Part shown: piece after piece, positions 1 to 6,808 of the stretch
Position numbering within the stretch: the first letter of the stretch is position 1
Layout of the letters: each line of letters starts with the position of its first letter
NCBI GenBank assembly: GCA_035519135.1
Contig: DATIWX010000123.1
Location: forward strand, 1 to 18,003
Reading direction: 5' to 3'
DNA from: VBDM01 sp035519135
Lineage (GTDB): Bacteria > Pseudomonadota > Gammaproteobacteria > Burkholderiales > SG8-39
Length of the DNA: 18,003 bases
Notes under the pieces: generated by a model
The model's database searches: none
What the model was told of the DNA's origin: nothing
What the model saw: the letters and a program-made list of their open reading frames with translations, nothing else
Translations under genes and position numbers: made by a program

Positions 1-286
1 GGACCAGCACAAGGCGATGATCGAGCAGGCCTGCGGCGACCTGACGCGCGACGTGATGGCCGAGGGCGAGGCGACCCAGTTCAAGGCCATGCGCGAAATG
101 CAGGACAAGTACGGCGTGCAGATCAAGAAATGGTCGCCGGAGATCATGGCCGCCTACGAGAAGGCCTGGAACGAAGTCGTTGCCGAGGAGTCGGCGTCGA
201 ACCCCAACTTCAAGCGGGTCTGGGACTCGTACGCGAAGTTCCGCGGCGACTACGCCATCTGGCGGGACGCCGGTTACCTGAAGTAG
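1..286 (+). CDS. dctP: TRAP transporter substrate-binding protein, C-terminal part (DctP family)
   Basis: This is the last 94 codons of a gene that enters from the left edge; the frame is open from base 2 to the TAG at 284-286. The visible part is a charged, helical tail with regularly spaced aromatic residues, ending in the motif DYAIWRDAGYLK. That is the usual C-terminal helix of DctP-type periplasmic binding proteins, where a Trp/Tyr-rich segment packs against the ligand-binding lobes. DctP proteins capture carboxylates or similar anions in the periplasm and hand them to the DctQM membrane complex. The assignment rests on this tail and, mainly, on the dctQ and dctM genes that follow in the same direction. 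The signal peptide and ligand-specificity residues (the conserved arginine) lie outside the window, so the substrate cannot be guessed. Confidence 0.85.
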   Translation, partial: DQHKAMIEQACGDLTRDVMAEGEATQFKAMREMQDKYGVQIKKWSPEIMAAYEKAWNEVVAEESASNPNFKRVWDSYAKFRGDYAIWRDAGYLK

Positions 287-298
287 CCGCATTCCCTG

Positions 299-339
299 GA
301 CGGGAGCGACCCCGGGGCACACCGGGCGCGCTCCCCGTC
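299..339 (+). promoter_or_regulatory. Candidate intercistronic stem-loop between dctP and dctQ
   Basis: The arms 299-308 (GACGGGAGCG) and 329-339 (CGCTCCCCGTC) pair over 10 base pairs with one bulged C. The loop contains a second self-complementary element, CCCCGGGG. No T-run follows, so it is not a classical intrinsic terminator. A structure here would fit an attenuator or an mRNA-stabilising hairpin that keeps dctP transcript above dctQM; that role is inference. Confidence 0.4.
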
Positions 340-362
340 CGCCGAGGGACCCCGGGAGGACC

Positions 363-944
363 ATGGAACGCCTGCTCGAAACGAGCGACGCGATCAATCG
401 CGTGCTGTACCGGATCGCCATGGCGGTGGGGTGGCTGTTCGTCGTCTGCACCGTCGTCATCTGCTTCGACGTGCTGTCGCGCAAGTTCGGCTACCAGATC
501 CCGGGCATGGGGTCGACGCGCCTGCAGGAGCTCGAGTGGCACCTGCACGCTGCGCTCTTTTGCTTCTGGCTCGGCGCCGCGTACGTCAAGAACGCGCACG
601 TCCGGATCGACATCGCGGTCGCGGCGGCGAAGCCGCGCACCCAGGCCTGGATTGAGGTTCTCGGCTGCGTGTTCTTCGCGATCCCCTATTGCCTGATCGC
701 GATCTATTTCAGCGCCGACTTCACCTGGATCGCCTGGCACTTCAACGAGTCGTCGGACTCGGCGACCGGCCTGCCGTGGCGGTGGATCCCCAAGGCCTTC
801 ATCACCCTCGGGCTCATCCTGCTGCTCGTCGCGGTGATCTCGGTCCTGATGCGCCTGATCGTCTATCTGTACGGGCCTTCGTCCCTGCGGGCGCGCAGCG
901 CATTCGCCGGCGCGAAAGCCGAACACCAGGAAGGGGCGGGGTGA
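363..944 (+). CDS. dctQ: TRAP transporter small permease (DctQ family)
   Basis: A 193-residue membrane protein of the DctQ family, the small subunit of a TRAP transporter that pairs with DctM to form the Na+-driven uptake complex. Four hydrophobic segments are visible at about residues 19-37, 58-75, 98-117 and 143-168, the expected DctQ topology. The stretch from residue 57 to 85 (ELEWHLHAALFCFWLGAAYV, then NAHVRIDI) matches the conserved E-W / H-V-R-I-D core of the family. A GGAGG sequence at 355-359 sits just 3 bases ahead of the ATG, a tight spacing, but no better start exists downstream. The stop TGA (942-944) shares one base with the dctM ATG, so the two are probably translationally coupled. 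It follows dctP by 76 bp in what looks like a dctPQM operon. Confidence 0.93.
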   Translation: MERLLETSDAINRVLYRIAMAVGWLFVVCTVVICFDVLSRKFGYQIPGMGSTRLQELEWHLHAALFCFWLGAAYVKNAHVRIDIAVAAAKPRTQAWIEVLGCVFFAIPYCLIAIYFSADFTWIAWHFNESSDSATGLPWRWIPKAFITLGLILLLVAVISVLMRLIVYLYGPSSLRARSAFAGAKAEHQEGAG

Positions 945-2329
945 TGGACTGGCTCATCCACCACCTCGCGCTGATCCTCTTCTTCGTCCTCGCGGTCGCG
1001 CTTTTCTGCGGCTACCCGGTGGCGTTCGTGCTCGGCGGGATCGGGATCTTCTTCGGCGGCCTGGGCATCCTGTTCGGTGTGTTCGAGCCGGTGCAGTTCT
1101 TCAATCTGCTGCCGAGGATCTGGGGCGGCGTTGCGGCCAACCCGATCCTCGTCGCGGTGCCGATGTTCATCTTCATGGGCACGGTCCTCGAGCGGAGCGG
1201 CGTGGCGAGCGATCTCCTGCACGCACTGCAGGTGCTGACGCGACGCATCCCGGGCGGGCTTGCGATGTCGGTGACGCTGATGGGCACGATCATGGCGGCG
1301 ACGACCGGCATCGTCGGCGCGTCGGTCGTGATGCTGACGCTGGTCGCCCTGCCGACGATGCTCGAGCGCGGTTACCAGAAGGAGCTGACGGTCGGCACGA
1401 TCGCCTCCGCCGGCACGCTCGGCATCCTCATCCCGCCCTCGATCATGCTGGTGATCATGGGCGATCTGCTCTCGGTATCGGTCGGGACGCTCTTCGCCGC
1501 GGCGGTGATCCCGGGGCTGATCCTCTCCGGGCTCTACCTCCTCTACATCGGCGTGCTGTCGTTCCTCAAGCCGCAGCTCGCGCCGCCGCTGCCGGCGGAC
1601 GTCGGGCCGAAGACGAGCGCCGAGTTCTGGCGAATGATCGGCAAGAGCTTCTTTCCCCCGACACTGCTGATTGTCCTCGTGCTCGGCTCGATCTTCGGCG
1701 GCTGGGCGACGCCGACCGAAGCGGCCGGCGTGGGCTCCGCAGGCGCGATCTTCCTCGCGTGGATGAACGGCCGCCTCGGCGCGAAGATGATGCGCGAGGT
1801 GATCGAGAGCGCTGCGCTCACGAACGCGCTCGTCTTCTTCATCTTCTTCGGCGCCACGCTGTTCTCGTTCGTGTTCCGCGCGCTCGGCGGCGACGAGGTC
1901 GTGACGGAGATCCTCACCGCAGCCGGCCTGCACACCGGCTGGGCGATCCTGAGCTTTCTCATGGTGCTGGTCTTCATCCTCGGCTTCTTCTTCGACTGGA
2001 TCGAGATCTGCCTGATCGTGCTGCCGGTGTTCGCGCCGATCCTGAAGGGCGTGGACTTCGGGCCGCACATCGGCGGCGGCGGGCCGATCGTGTTCCTGAC
2101 CTGGTTCATCATCATGATGTCGGTGAACCTCCAGACGTCCTTCCTTACCCCGCCGTTCGGTTTCACGCTGTTCTACATGAAGGGAACCGTGCCGCCATCG
2201 GTGACGATGGGACACATCTACCGCGGGATCATCCCGTTCGTCCTCCTCCAGGTCGCCGGGCTCGTGCTCGCGATGGCGTTCCCCGAGATCGCGCTCTGGC
2301 TGCCGCGGTCGGTGGGCTTCCTGAACTGA
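944..2329 (+). CDS. dctM: TRAP transporter large permease (DctM family)
   Basis: A 461-residue polytopic membrane protein of normal DctM length; it is the transport subunit carrying the substrate and Na+ pathway. Family signatures visible are AGTLGILIPPS (156-166), the ATPTEAAGVG segment (255-264) that begins the second structural repeat, and LTPPFGFTLFYMKG (401-414) near the end. The open frame extends back to 689, but the upstream part overlaps dctQ and is hydrophilic Arg-rich shadow sequence. The ATG at 944 is preceded by AGGAAGGGG (about 928-936) and gives a proper N-terminal membrane helix (MDWLIHHLALILFF). It ends 42 bp from the end of the convergent second dctM, and I see no clear terminator in that gap. 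Confidence 0.95.
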   Translation: MDWLIHHLALILFFVLAVALFCGYPVAFVLGGIGIFFGGLGILFGVFEPVQFFNLLPRIWGGVAANPILVAVPMFIFMGTVLERSGVASDLLHALQVLTRRIPGGLAMSVTLMGTIMAATTGIVGASVVMLTLVALPTMLERGYQKELTVGTIASAGTLGILIPPSIMLVIMGDLLSVSVGTLFAAAVIPGLILSGLYLLYIGVLSFLKPQLAPPLPADVGPKTSAEFWRMIGKSFFPPTLLIVLVLGSIFGGWATPTEAAGVGSAGAIFLAWMNGRLGAKMMREVIESAALTNALVFFIFFGATLFSFVFRALGGDEVVTEILTAAGLHTGWAILSFLMVLVFILGFFFDWIEICLIVLPVFAPILKGVDFGPHIGGGGPIVFLTWFIIMMSVNLQTSFLTPPFGFTLFYMKGTVPPSVTMGHIYRGIIPFVLLQVAGLVLAMAFPEIALWLPRSVGFLN

Positions 2330-2371
2330 CGTGAGCGTCGCCGGCTCGCTCGCACGCCGCTCTGACGGGCC

Positions 2372-4240
2372 TTAGCCGCCGTAGAGATACACCGGCAGCC
2401 ACAGCGTCATCCCCGGCCACAGGTACATGATCACCATGCACAGGATGACGATCAGCATGTACGGCATCATTCCGGAGAAGATCTGGTTGAGCGTGACGTG
2501 CGGCGGGGACACGCCCTTCAGGTAGAACGCCGACATCGCCACCGGCGGCGACAGGAACGCGGCCTGCAGGTTGACGAACACCAGCGTCCCCCAGAGCACC
2601 GGGTCGATGTCGAAGTGCTTGAGGAGCGGCAGGAAAATCGGGACGAAGATGACGATGATCTCCGTCCACTCGAGCGGCCAGCCGAGCACGAAGATGATCG
2701 CCTGCGACACGATCATGAACTGCACCGGCGACAGGTTGAGCGACAGCACCCACTTCTCGACCAGCTGCTGGCCGCCGAGGAGGGCGAACACGGCCGAGAA
2801 AAGCGCCGAGCCGACGAACAGCCAGCACACCATCGCGGTGGTCTTCGCGGTCAGGAACATCGCTTCCTTCACGCGCGACCAGTTCAATGTCTTCGCGTGG
2901 AGCGCGAGGATGAACGCTCCGGCGGCGCCGACGCCCGCCGATTCGGTTGCCGTGGTGATCCCGAACAGGATCACCGCCAGCACAAGCACCGTCAGGATGC
3001 CGAGCGGCATCACCGACCCGGTGAGGAGCTTCAGGATCACGAACTGCTCGGCGCCGAGCATCCAGTAGTAGTAGGCGAGCAGCGCCGCGCAGAGCGCGAC
3101 GGAGACCCAGAACGACGTGAAGAACTCGCGCGGCGGACCGGCGTCCGCCGGCGCCGCGGCGCCCGCGTCGGGCTGCATCGACCCGACCAGGCCCTGTTCC
3201 TGCTCCGGCTCCGGCGCCGTTTCGGCTTCGGCGGCCCCGCTGCCCAGCTCCTTCGGCGCCTCGTCGGCGGCCGGCGGGGGAACCGCGACGCGCGGTGCCG
3301 GCTGTTCGATCCGGGGCGGCGGGTTCGCCTCCGCGAGCGAAGCGGGGCGGTGGATCGTGACGTACCACCAGATGCCGGCGAGCGTCGCGGTGGTGAGGAG
3401 CAGCGGCGCGAGCGCGACGAGCAGATTCTTCAGCAGAGTGCGGTAGCGGATCGCGGCGCCGTCGAACTCGATGCCGGCCGCCCTCACGGGGCGCGCCACC
3501 GCCAGCGCGAGCGCCGCGAGCAGGTTGCGCGAGTATCTCTGCGCGAGCCCGGTCACCCAACCGGGAACCGGTGTATGGAGCTCGCTCTCCGGCAACGGCG
3601 GCGCGACTTTCCGGTCGACGAGCGCCCAGCCGATGATGTACAGGAGGTAGAGGAACGCGAGGAAGAAGCCGGGCAGCATCGCCGAGGCGTACAGCTTCAC
3701 CACCGACTGGCCGGCCACCGCAGCGTAGACGATGATCATCACCGACGGCGGGATCAGGATGCCGAGCGTTCCGCCGGCGGTGATCACGCCCGAGGCGAGC
3801 CGAACGTCGTAGCCCGCTTTCAGCATCGGCCGCATCGCGATCACGCCCATCAGCACGACCACCGCGCCGACGAGGCCGCTCGCGATGCCCCAGAAGGTGC
3901 AGACGATCAGCGTCGCGACCGCGAGCGACGCCGGCACGCGGCGGAACGCGAGCTGGATGCTGTAGAACATCTTGTCCACCAGCGCGCCGCGCTCCATCAC
4001 GTAGCCCATCAGCACGAACAGCGGGATCGACAGCAGCGTGTCGTTGGTCATCGCGCCGTAGGTGCGCTCGACCATCAGGTCAAACACGCGGTTGTCGAAG
4101 AACGGCGCCGACGGGTCGTAGAACGCCACGTACCCGAACATGATCCCGAGGCCCATGAGCGTGAAGGCGGTCGGGAAGCCGAGCATGATCACGACCACGA
4201 TCAGGCCGAGCATCGTGAGGCCGAGGGCGGCGTCGGTCAC
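2372..4240 (-). CDS. dctM: TRAP transporter large permease with a long central insertion (DctM family)
   Basis: A 622-residue DctM-type transport subunit. The first 217 residues are collinear with the other DctM in this window: GGTLGILIPPS and APPLP fall at the same residue numbers in both. The second repeat resumes with ATESAGVG (431-438) against 257-264 in the first protein, so about 174 residues are inserted. The insert holds two predicted membrane helices (about 273-294 and 373-395) separated by a Pro/Ala/Glu-rich linker (about 298-371). The end, FLSPPVAMSAFYLKG (562-576), is canonical. I start it at GTG 4240, which overlaps the upstream dctQ stop by 4 bases (GTGA). The frame is open to 4915, but that extension lies over dctQ and is shadow, so this is not a QM fusion. 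Long DctM variants are known, but the insert role is unclear. Confidence 0.93.
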   Translation of the reverse strand: MTDAALGLTMLGLIVVVIMLGFPTAFTLMGLGIMFGYVAFYDPSAPFFDNRVFDLMVERTYGAMTNDTLLSIPLFVLMGYVMERGALVDKMFYSIQLAFRRVPASLAVATLIVCTFWGIASGLVGAVVVLMGVIAMRPMLKAGYDVRLASGVITAGGTLGILIPPSVMIIVYAAVAGQSVVKLYASAMLPGFFLAFLYLLYIIGWALVDRKVAPPLPESELHTPVPGWVTGLAQRYSRNLLAALALAVARPVRAAGIEFDGAAIRYRTLLKNLLVALAPLLLTTATLAGIWWYVTIHRPASLAEANPPPRIEQPAPRVAVPPPAADEAPKELGSGAAEAETAPEPEQEQGLVGSMQPDAGAAAPADAGPPREFFTSFWVSVALCAALLAYYYWMLGAEQFVILKLLTGSVMPLGILTVLVLAVILFGITTATESAGVGAAGAFILALHAKTLNWSRVKEAMFLTAKTTAMVCWLFVGSALFSAVFALLGGQQLVEKWVLSLNLSPVQFMIVSQAIIFVLGWPLEWTEIIVIFVPIFLPLLKHFDIDPVLWGTLVFVNLQAAFLSPPVAMSAFYLKGVSPPHVTLNQIFSGMMPYMLIVILCMVIMYLWPGMTLWLPVYLYGG

Positions 4241-4893
4241 GGCCGGTCTTTCCCGATGCGGTGGTGGGCGGCCTCGTCGATTGCCTCGATACCCTCGATC
4301 GCCTGGCGCTTTGCGTCCTCGTCGACGTGGGTGCTCGCGGCGAGCTGCTGCTCGACGACGTCGGTCTCCTCGGCGTCCTTCAGGCGCGCGGGCCACCGAC
4401 CGATCTTCAGGCAGACGATGCAGCGCAGGATCTCCGCCAGGCCCTGCGTGAAGACGAGCGCGCCGGCGATCGGGATCAGCGTCTTGAAGTGATAGACGGG
4501 CGGGCCTTCGGCGGTGATGTTCGAGCGCTCGCCGATCCGCCAGGAATCGGCGGCGTAGTCCCAGCCGGCGAAGACGAGCGCGAGGATGCCGGGGACGAAG
4601 AAGAGGAGGTAGAGGGCGAGGTCGAGCGATGCCTGCATGCGCGGCCGCATCGAGCCGTAGAGGAAGTCGCCGCGGACGTGCGCGCCCTGCGCGAGGGCGT
4701 AGGCGCCGCACATCATGAAGGCGGCGCCGTAGAGCATCGACGTGGCGTCGAACACCCACGCCGTGGGCATGTTCAGGATGTAGCGCTTCAGCACTTCGAC
4801 GCACACCACCACCATCAGCAGGCCGATTAGCCAGGCGAAGGCCTTGCCTACGAACGTGCTGAGCTGGTCGGCGAGGAAGATGAGGTGCTGCAT
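4237..4893 (-). CDS. dctQ: TRAP transporter small permease (DctQ family)
   Basis: A 218-residue small TRAP permease, first gene of the minus-strand dctQM pair. Hydrophobic segments lie at about residues 15-36, 53-70, 89-110 and 137-160. The core AWVFDATSMLYGAAFMMCGA followed by HVRGDF (72-77) is the conserved DctQ region. The C-terminal tail from about 165 is long, hydrophilic and rich in Glu, Asp and Ala, which is more than the minimal family needs. I chose ATG 4893 (MQHLIFLADQ). A TTG at 4959 would add 22 residues of non-membrane sequence and neither site has a strong ribosome binding site, so the start is somewhat uncertain. No binding-protein gene is beside it in the window. Its partner may be encoded elsewhere, or it may borrow the DctP of the neighbouring operon. 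Confidence 0.92.
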   Translation of the reverse strand: MQHLIFLADQLSTFVGKAFAWLIGLLMVVVCVEVLKRYILNMPTAWVFDATSMLYGAAFMMCGAYALAQGAHVRGDFLYGSMRPRMQASLDLALYLLFFVPGILALVFAGWDYAADSWRIGERSNITAEGPPVYHFKTLIPIAGALVFTQGLAEILRCIVCLKIGRWPARLKDAEETDVVEQQLAASTHVDEDAKRQAIEGIEAIDEAAHHRIGKDRP

Positions 4894-4933
4894 CCGGCGC
4901 GGCGATGGTAGCCACCCCGGGGTGCCGCGATCT

Positions 4934-4951
4934 ACTGGGGGAATCCCTAGT
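4934..4951. promoter_or_regulatory. Imperfect inverted repeat, candidate operator of the second dctQM
   Basis: The 18-base sequence ACTGGGGGAATCCCTAGT reads as two inverted half-sites of the form ACTRGGG around a short AT centre. It lies about 40 bases upstream of the dctQ ATG, a plausible site for a dimeric regulator (for example a response regulator or LysR/GntR-type protein). No regulator gene is adjacent, and a single copy is weak evidence. Confidence 0.3.
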
Positions 4952-5199
4952 CCGGACAAGTGCTTGTTGGCGGGGTGTAAGTTGACCGGCGGGCGACCGG
5001 CACCGCCACAGGTGGCCGCGTGTCCAGGCGTGGGGCGTCGCGGCTCCAGCGCGATCGCCCGAACGGATGATGGCGAATCTCGCCCCGCGCCGGAAAATAC
5101 CGGCTGCGGTGCGGGGGTTCGCGCGGCGCGTCGTAAGAGGTGGCGCGTGCGGCGCTGCTGGCGGAGCAGTTGGCCCCTTTCTGCCAGCCGGGAATGTCG

Positions 5200-5227
5200 T
5201 TCAATTGCCTCGATGCTGAACTATGCT
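5200..5227 (+). promoter_or_regulatory. Weak candidate promoter for the small basic gene
   Basis: A TATGCT box (5222-5227) resembles a sigma-70 -10 element and is preceded, after 16 bases, by TTCAAT (5200-5205), a poor -35. It sits in locally AT-richer sequence about 55 bases upstream of the start codon at 5282. The placement is reasonable but the -35 match is weak. Confidence 0.2.
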
Positions 5228-5281
5228 CAGAATGCGAATGCCGCGAGCGTTACTTTCGATCTCTTAGAGAGGAGCACAGCT

Positions 5282-5521
5282 ATGTCGGATTCAGGGGCAG
5301 TTACCGGAACGATTGCACGGAGACTGCGCAAGAAGACCAAGAATGTCCCGAAGGGCCGCAAGGTGAAGGTCACCTTCCTCCTGATGAGCAAGGCGAGGCC
5401 CGTGTCCAAGAGCGGCAAGCCCATAGGGAAAACCTGGCACGAGGACTGGCCCGAGTTCTACGAGCAGCTGAAGGTCCTGGCGAAGCGCTATAAGTTGACC
5501 ATCCGGAAGATGGCGGGTTAG
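5282..5521 (+). CDS. Small, highly basic hypothetical protein (79 aa)
   Basis: I do not recognise this protein. It starts at ATG 5282 behind an excellent ribosome binding site (AGGAG at 5270-5274, 7-base spacing), which is the main reason to call it real. The frame is open far upstream, but that extension has no coding character. The 79 residues contain about 14 Lys and 7 Arg against 5 acidic residues, giving a strong positive charge. The N-terminal half (RRLRKKTKNVPKGRKVKV) is a basic patch, and the later part holds a Trp-containing acidic stretch (KTWHEDWPEFYEQLK) that could form an amphipathic helix. There is no signal peptide, membrane segment or Cys. Possible roles are nucleic-acid binding or a peptide substrate of the ATP-grasp enzyme encoded 146 bp downstream; neither is shown by the sequence. 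Confidence 0.7.
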   Translation: MSDSGAVTGTIARRLRKKTKNVPKGRKVKVTFLLMSKARPVSKSGKPIGKTWHEDWPEFYEQLKVLAKRYKLTIRKMAG

Positions 5522-5667
5522 CGGGAGGCGTCCCCGCGCGGGGGCCCGACCGGAGTCCTGGCGCGAACCCCTAACCGGGCCAGGCGAGTCCTGAGATCGT
5601 CGGGCTGCGCGCGGTCACGGGGGCCGCTGTCGCGTCGCACAGGATCTTCAAAGCGGGGAGAATCTCT

Positions 5668-6735
5668 TTGAGCGCTCGCCTGCTCATTCTCGAAGCCGGC
5701 TCTGCGGCCAGCAACAACCTGATCCGCAGCCTGAAAGCCGGCGATCCCTCCCTGGTGATCGTCGGCTGCAACGACAGCCGATTCGTCCTCAAGAAATCCA
5801 CGGCCGACCGGAATTATCTGCTGCCGGCCGGATCGCAACCCTACCCGGCGGCGTTGCGCCGGATCATCAAGAGCGAGCGTATCGACCTGCTGATTCCGAC
5901 GACCGATTCGGATGTGCTCGACATCGCGGCGCTCCGCGCCCGGCTCGGGTGCCGGACTTTCCTCCCGCGCAAATCGGTCATCGAGCGCTGCCAGGACAAG
6001 TACGCGCTAACCGTGTTCTTGCGCCGTCGCGGGATTCCCGCGCCTCTAACTTATCCGATCCGCGACACGGCGGAGATCGAGGGGCTGTTTCGGCGGTTTA
6101 CCCCCGGTGCCCAGCTCTGGTGCCGCATCCGCTCCGGGTCGGGCTCCTACGGTGCGATTCCGGTGAAGAGTCCGGAGCAGGCGCGGAGCTGGATCGCATA
6201 CTGGGAGCAGATGCGCGCGGTCCCGCCCGGTTCGTTCACCCTGTCCGAATATCTGCCCGGCCGCGACTTCTGCGTTCAGTGCCTCTGGGACAAGGGGACC
6301 CTGGTGCTCGCGAAGATGGCCGAGCGCATCACGTATCTGAACACCGGCGGTCCGAGCGGCGTCTCGTCGATGCCCGCGCTCGCCAGGACCGCTTACGATC
6401 CTCGCGTAGTGAAGGCATGCGCGGACGCGATCCGGGCCCTGGACCCGAGGGCGTCGGGCGTGTTCTTCGTCGATATCAAGGAAAGCGCCGACGAACGGCC
6501 CTGCATCACCGAAATCAACGCCGGTCGCTTCGCCACGATGACCAATATCCATGATCTCGCGGGGAAGCACAACATGGCGGTGACGTTCGTTCGCCTGGCG
6601 CTCGGCGAACGGGTCCGAATCGCGCGCGCATCGGACTTCGCGGAAGGCTACTACCTCGTGCGGTCCATCGACACGTTGCCCGCCGTGATCCGGAAGCACG
6701 AATTGTTCGAAGGGATCGAGGATGCGGAAGCCTGA
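5668..6735 (+). CDS. ATP-grasp enzyme, CarB/PurK-like fold
   Basis: A 355-residue protein with ATP-grasp layout. These enzymes activate a carboxylate as an acyl-phosphate and join it to an amine or thiol. Residues 1-95 look like a preATP-grasp Rossmann-like domain (RLLILEAG at the start, IDLLIPTTDSDVLDIAALR at 72-90). The segment SVIERCQDKYALTVFLRRRGIPAP (103-126) is the typical entry to the ATP-binding domain, with K111. RIRSGSGSYGA (153-163) matches the glycine-rich loop, SEYLPGRDF (193-201) the hinge region, and GVFFVDIKE plus ITEINAGRFAT (280-290; E282, N284) the metal-binding end. It starts at TTG 5668, supported by GGGGAG (5655-5660) at 7-base spacing. The substrate is unknown. Neighbours are two secreted proteins and a small basic protein, an arrangement I cannot place in a known pathway. 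Confidence 0.85.
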   Translation: MSARLLILEAGSAASNNLIRSLKAGDPSLVIVGCNDSRFVLKKSTADRNYLLPAGSQPYPAALRRIIKSERIDLLIPTTDSDVLDIAALRARLGCRTFLPRKSVIERCQDKYALTVFLRRRGIPAPLTYPIRDTAEIEGLFRRFTPGAQLWCRIRSGSGSYGAIPVKSPEQARSWIAYWEQMRAVPPGSFTLSEYLPGRDFCVQCLWDKGTLVLAKMAERITYLNTGGPSGVSSMPALARTAYDPRVVKACADAIRALDPRASGVFFVDIKESADERPCITEINAGRFATMTNIHDLAGKHNMAVTFVRLALGERVRIARASDFAEGYYLVRSIDTLPAVIRKHELFEGIEDAEA

Positions 6736-6808
6736 ACGAGGCGGTGGCGTCCCAGCGAGTCGCCGAGTCGCGGCAGAACGACGTGGAGTGCGCCAAGTTT
6801 GGAGGTCG

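Larger units (their letters stand above)
4894..5281. other. Intergenic region between divergent dctQM and the small basic gene
   Basis: These 388 bases contain no gene I can support; open frames here are short or Arg/Ser-rich shadows. The region must hold the promoter of the minus-strand dctQM and that of the plus-strand gene at 5282. Two things stand out: an imperfect inverted repeat at 4934-4951 and an AT-richer patch at about 5195-5290 just ahead of the small gene. The middle (about 4980-5190) is GC-rich without obvious structure. Confidence 0.6.

Noticed and set aside
4240..4915. N-terminal extension that would make an 847-residue fused protein with the second DctM
   Set aside because: The extension lies over dctQ in another frame and is Arg/His/Pro-rich without membrane character. 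The GTG at 4240 overlapping the dctQ stop is the natural start, so there is no QM fusion.
5532..5543. Palindrome CCCCGCGCGGGG after the small basic gene
   Set aside because: Only a 4-bp stem with a 4-base loop and no T-run; not a convincing terminator.
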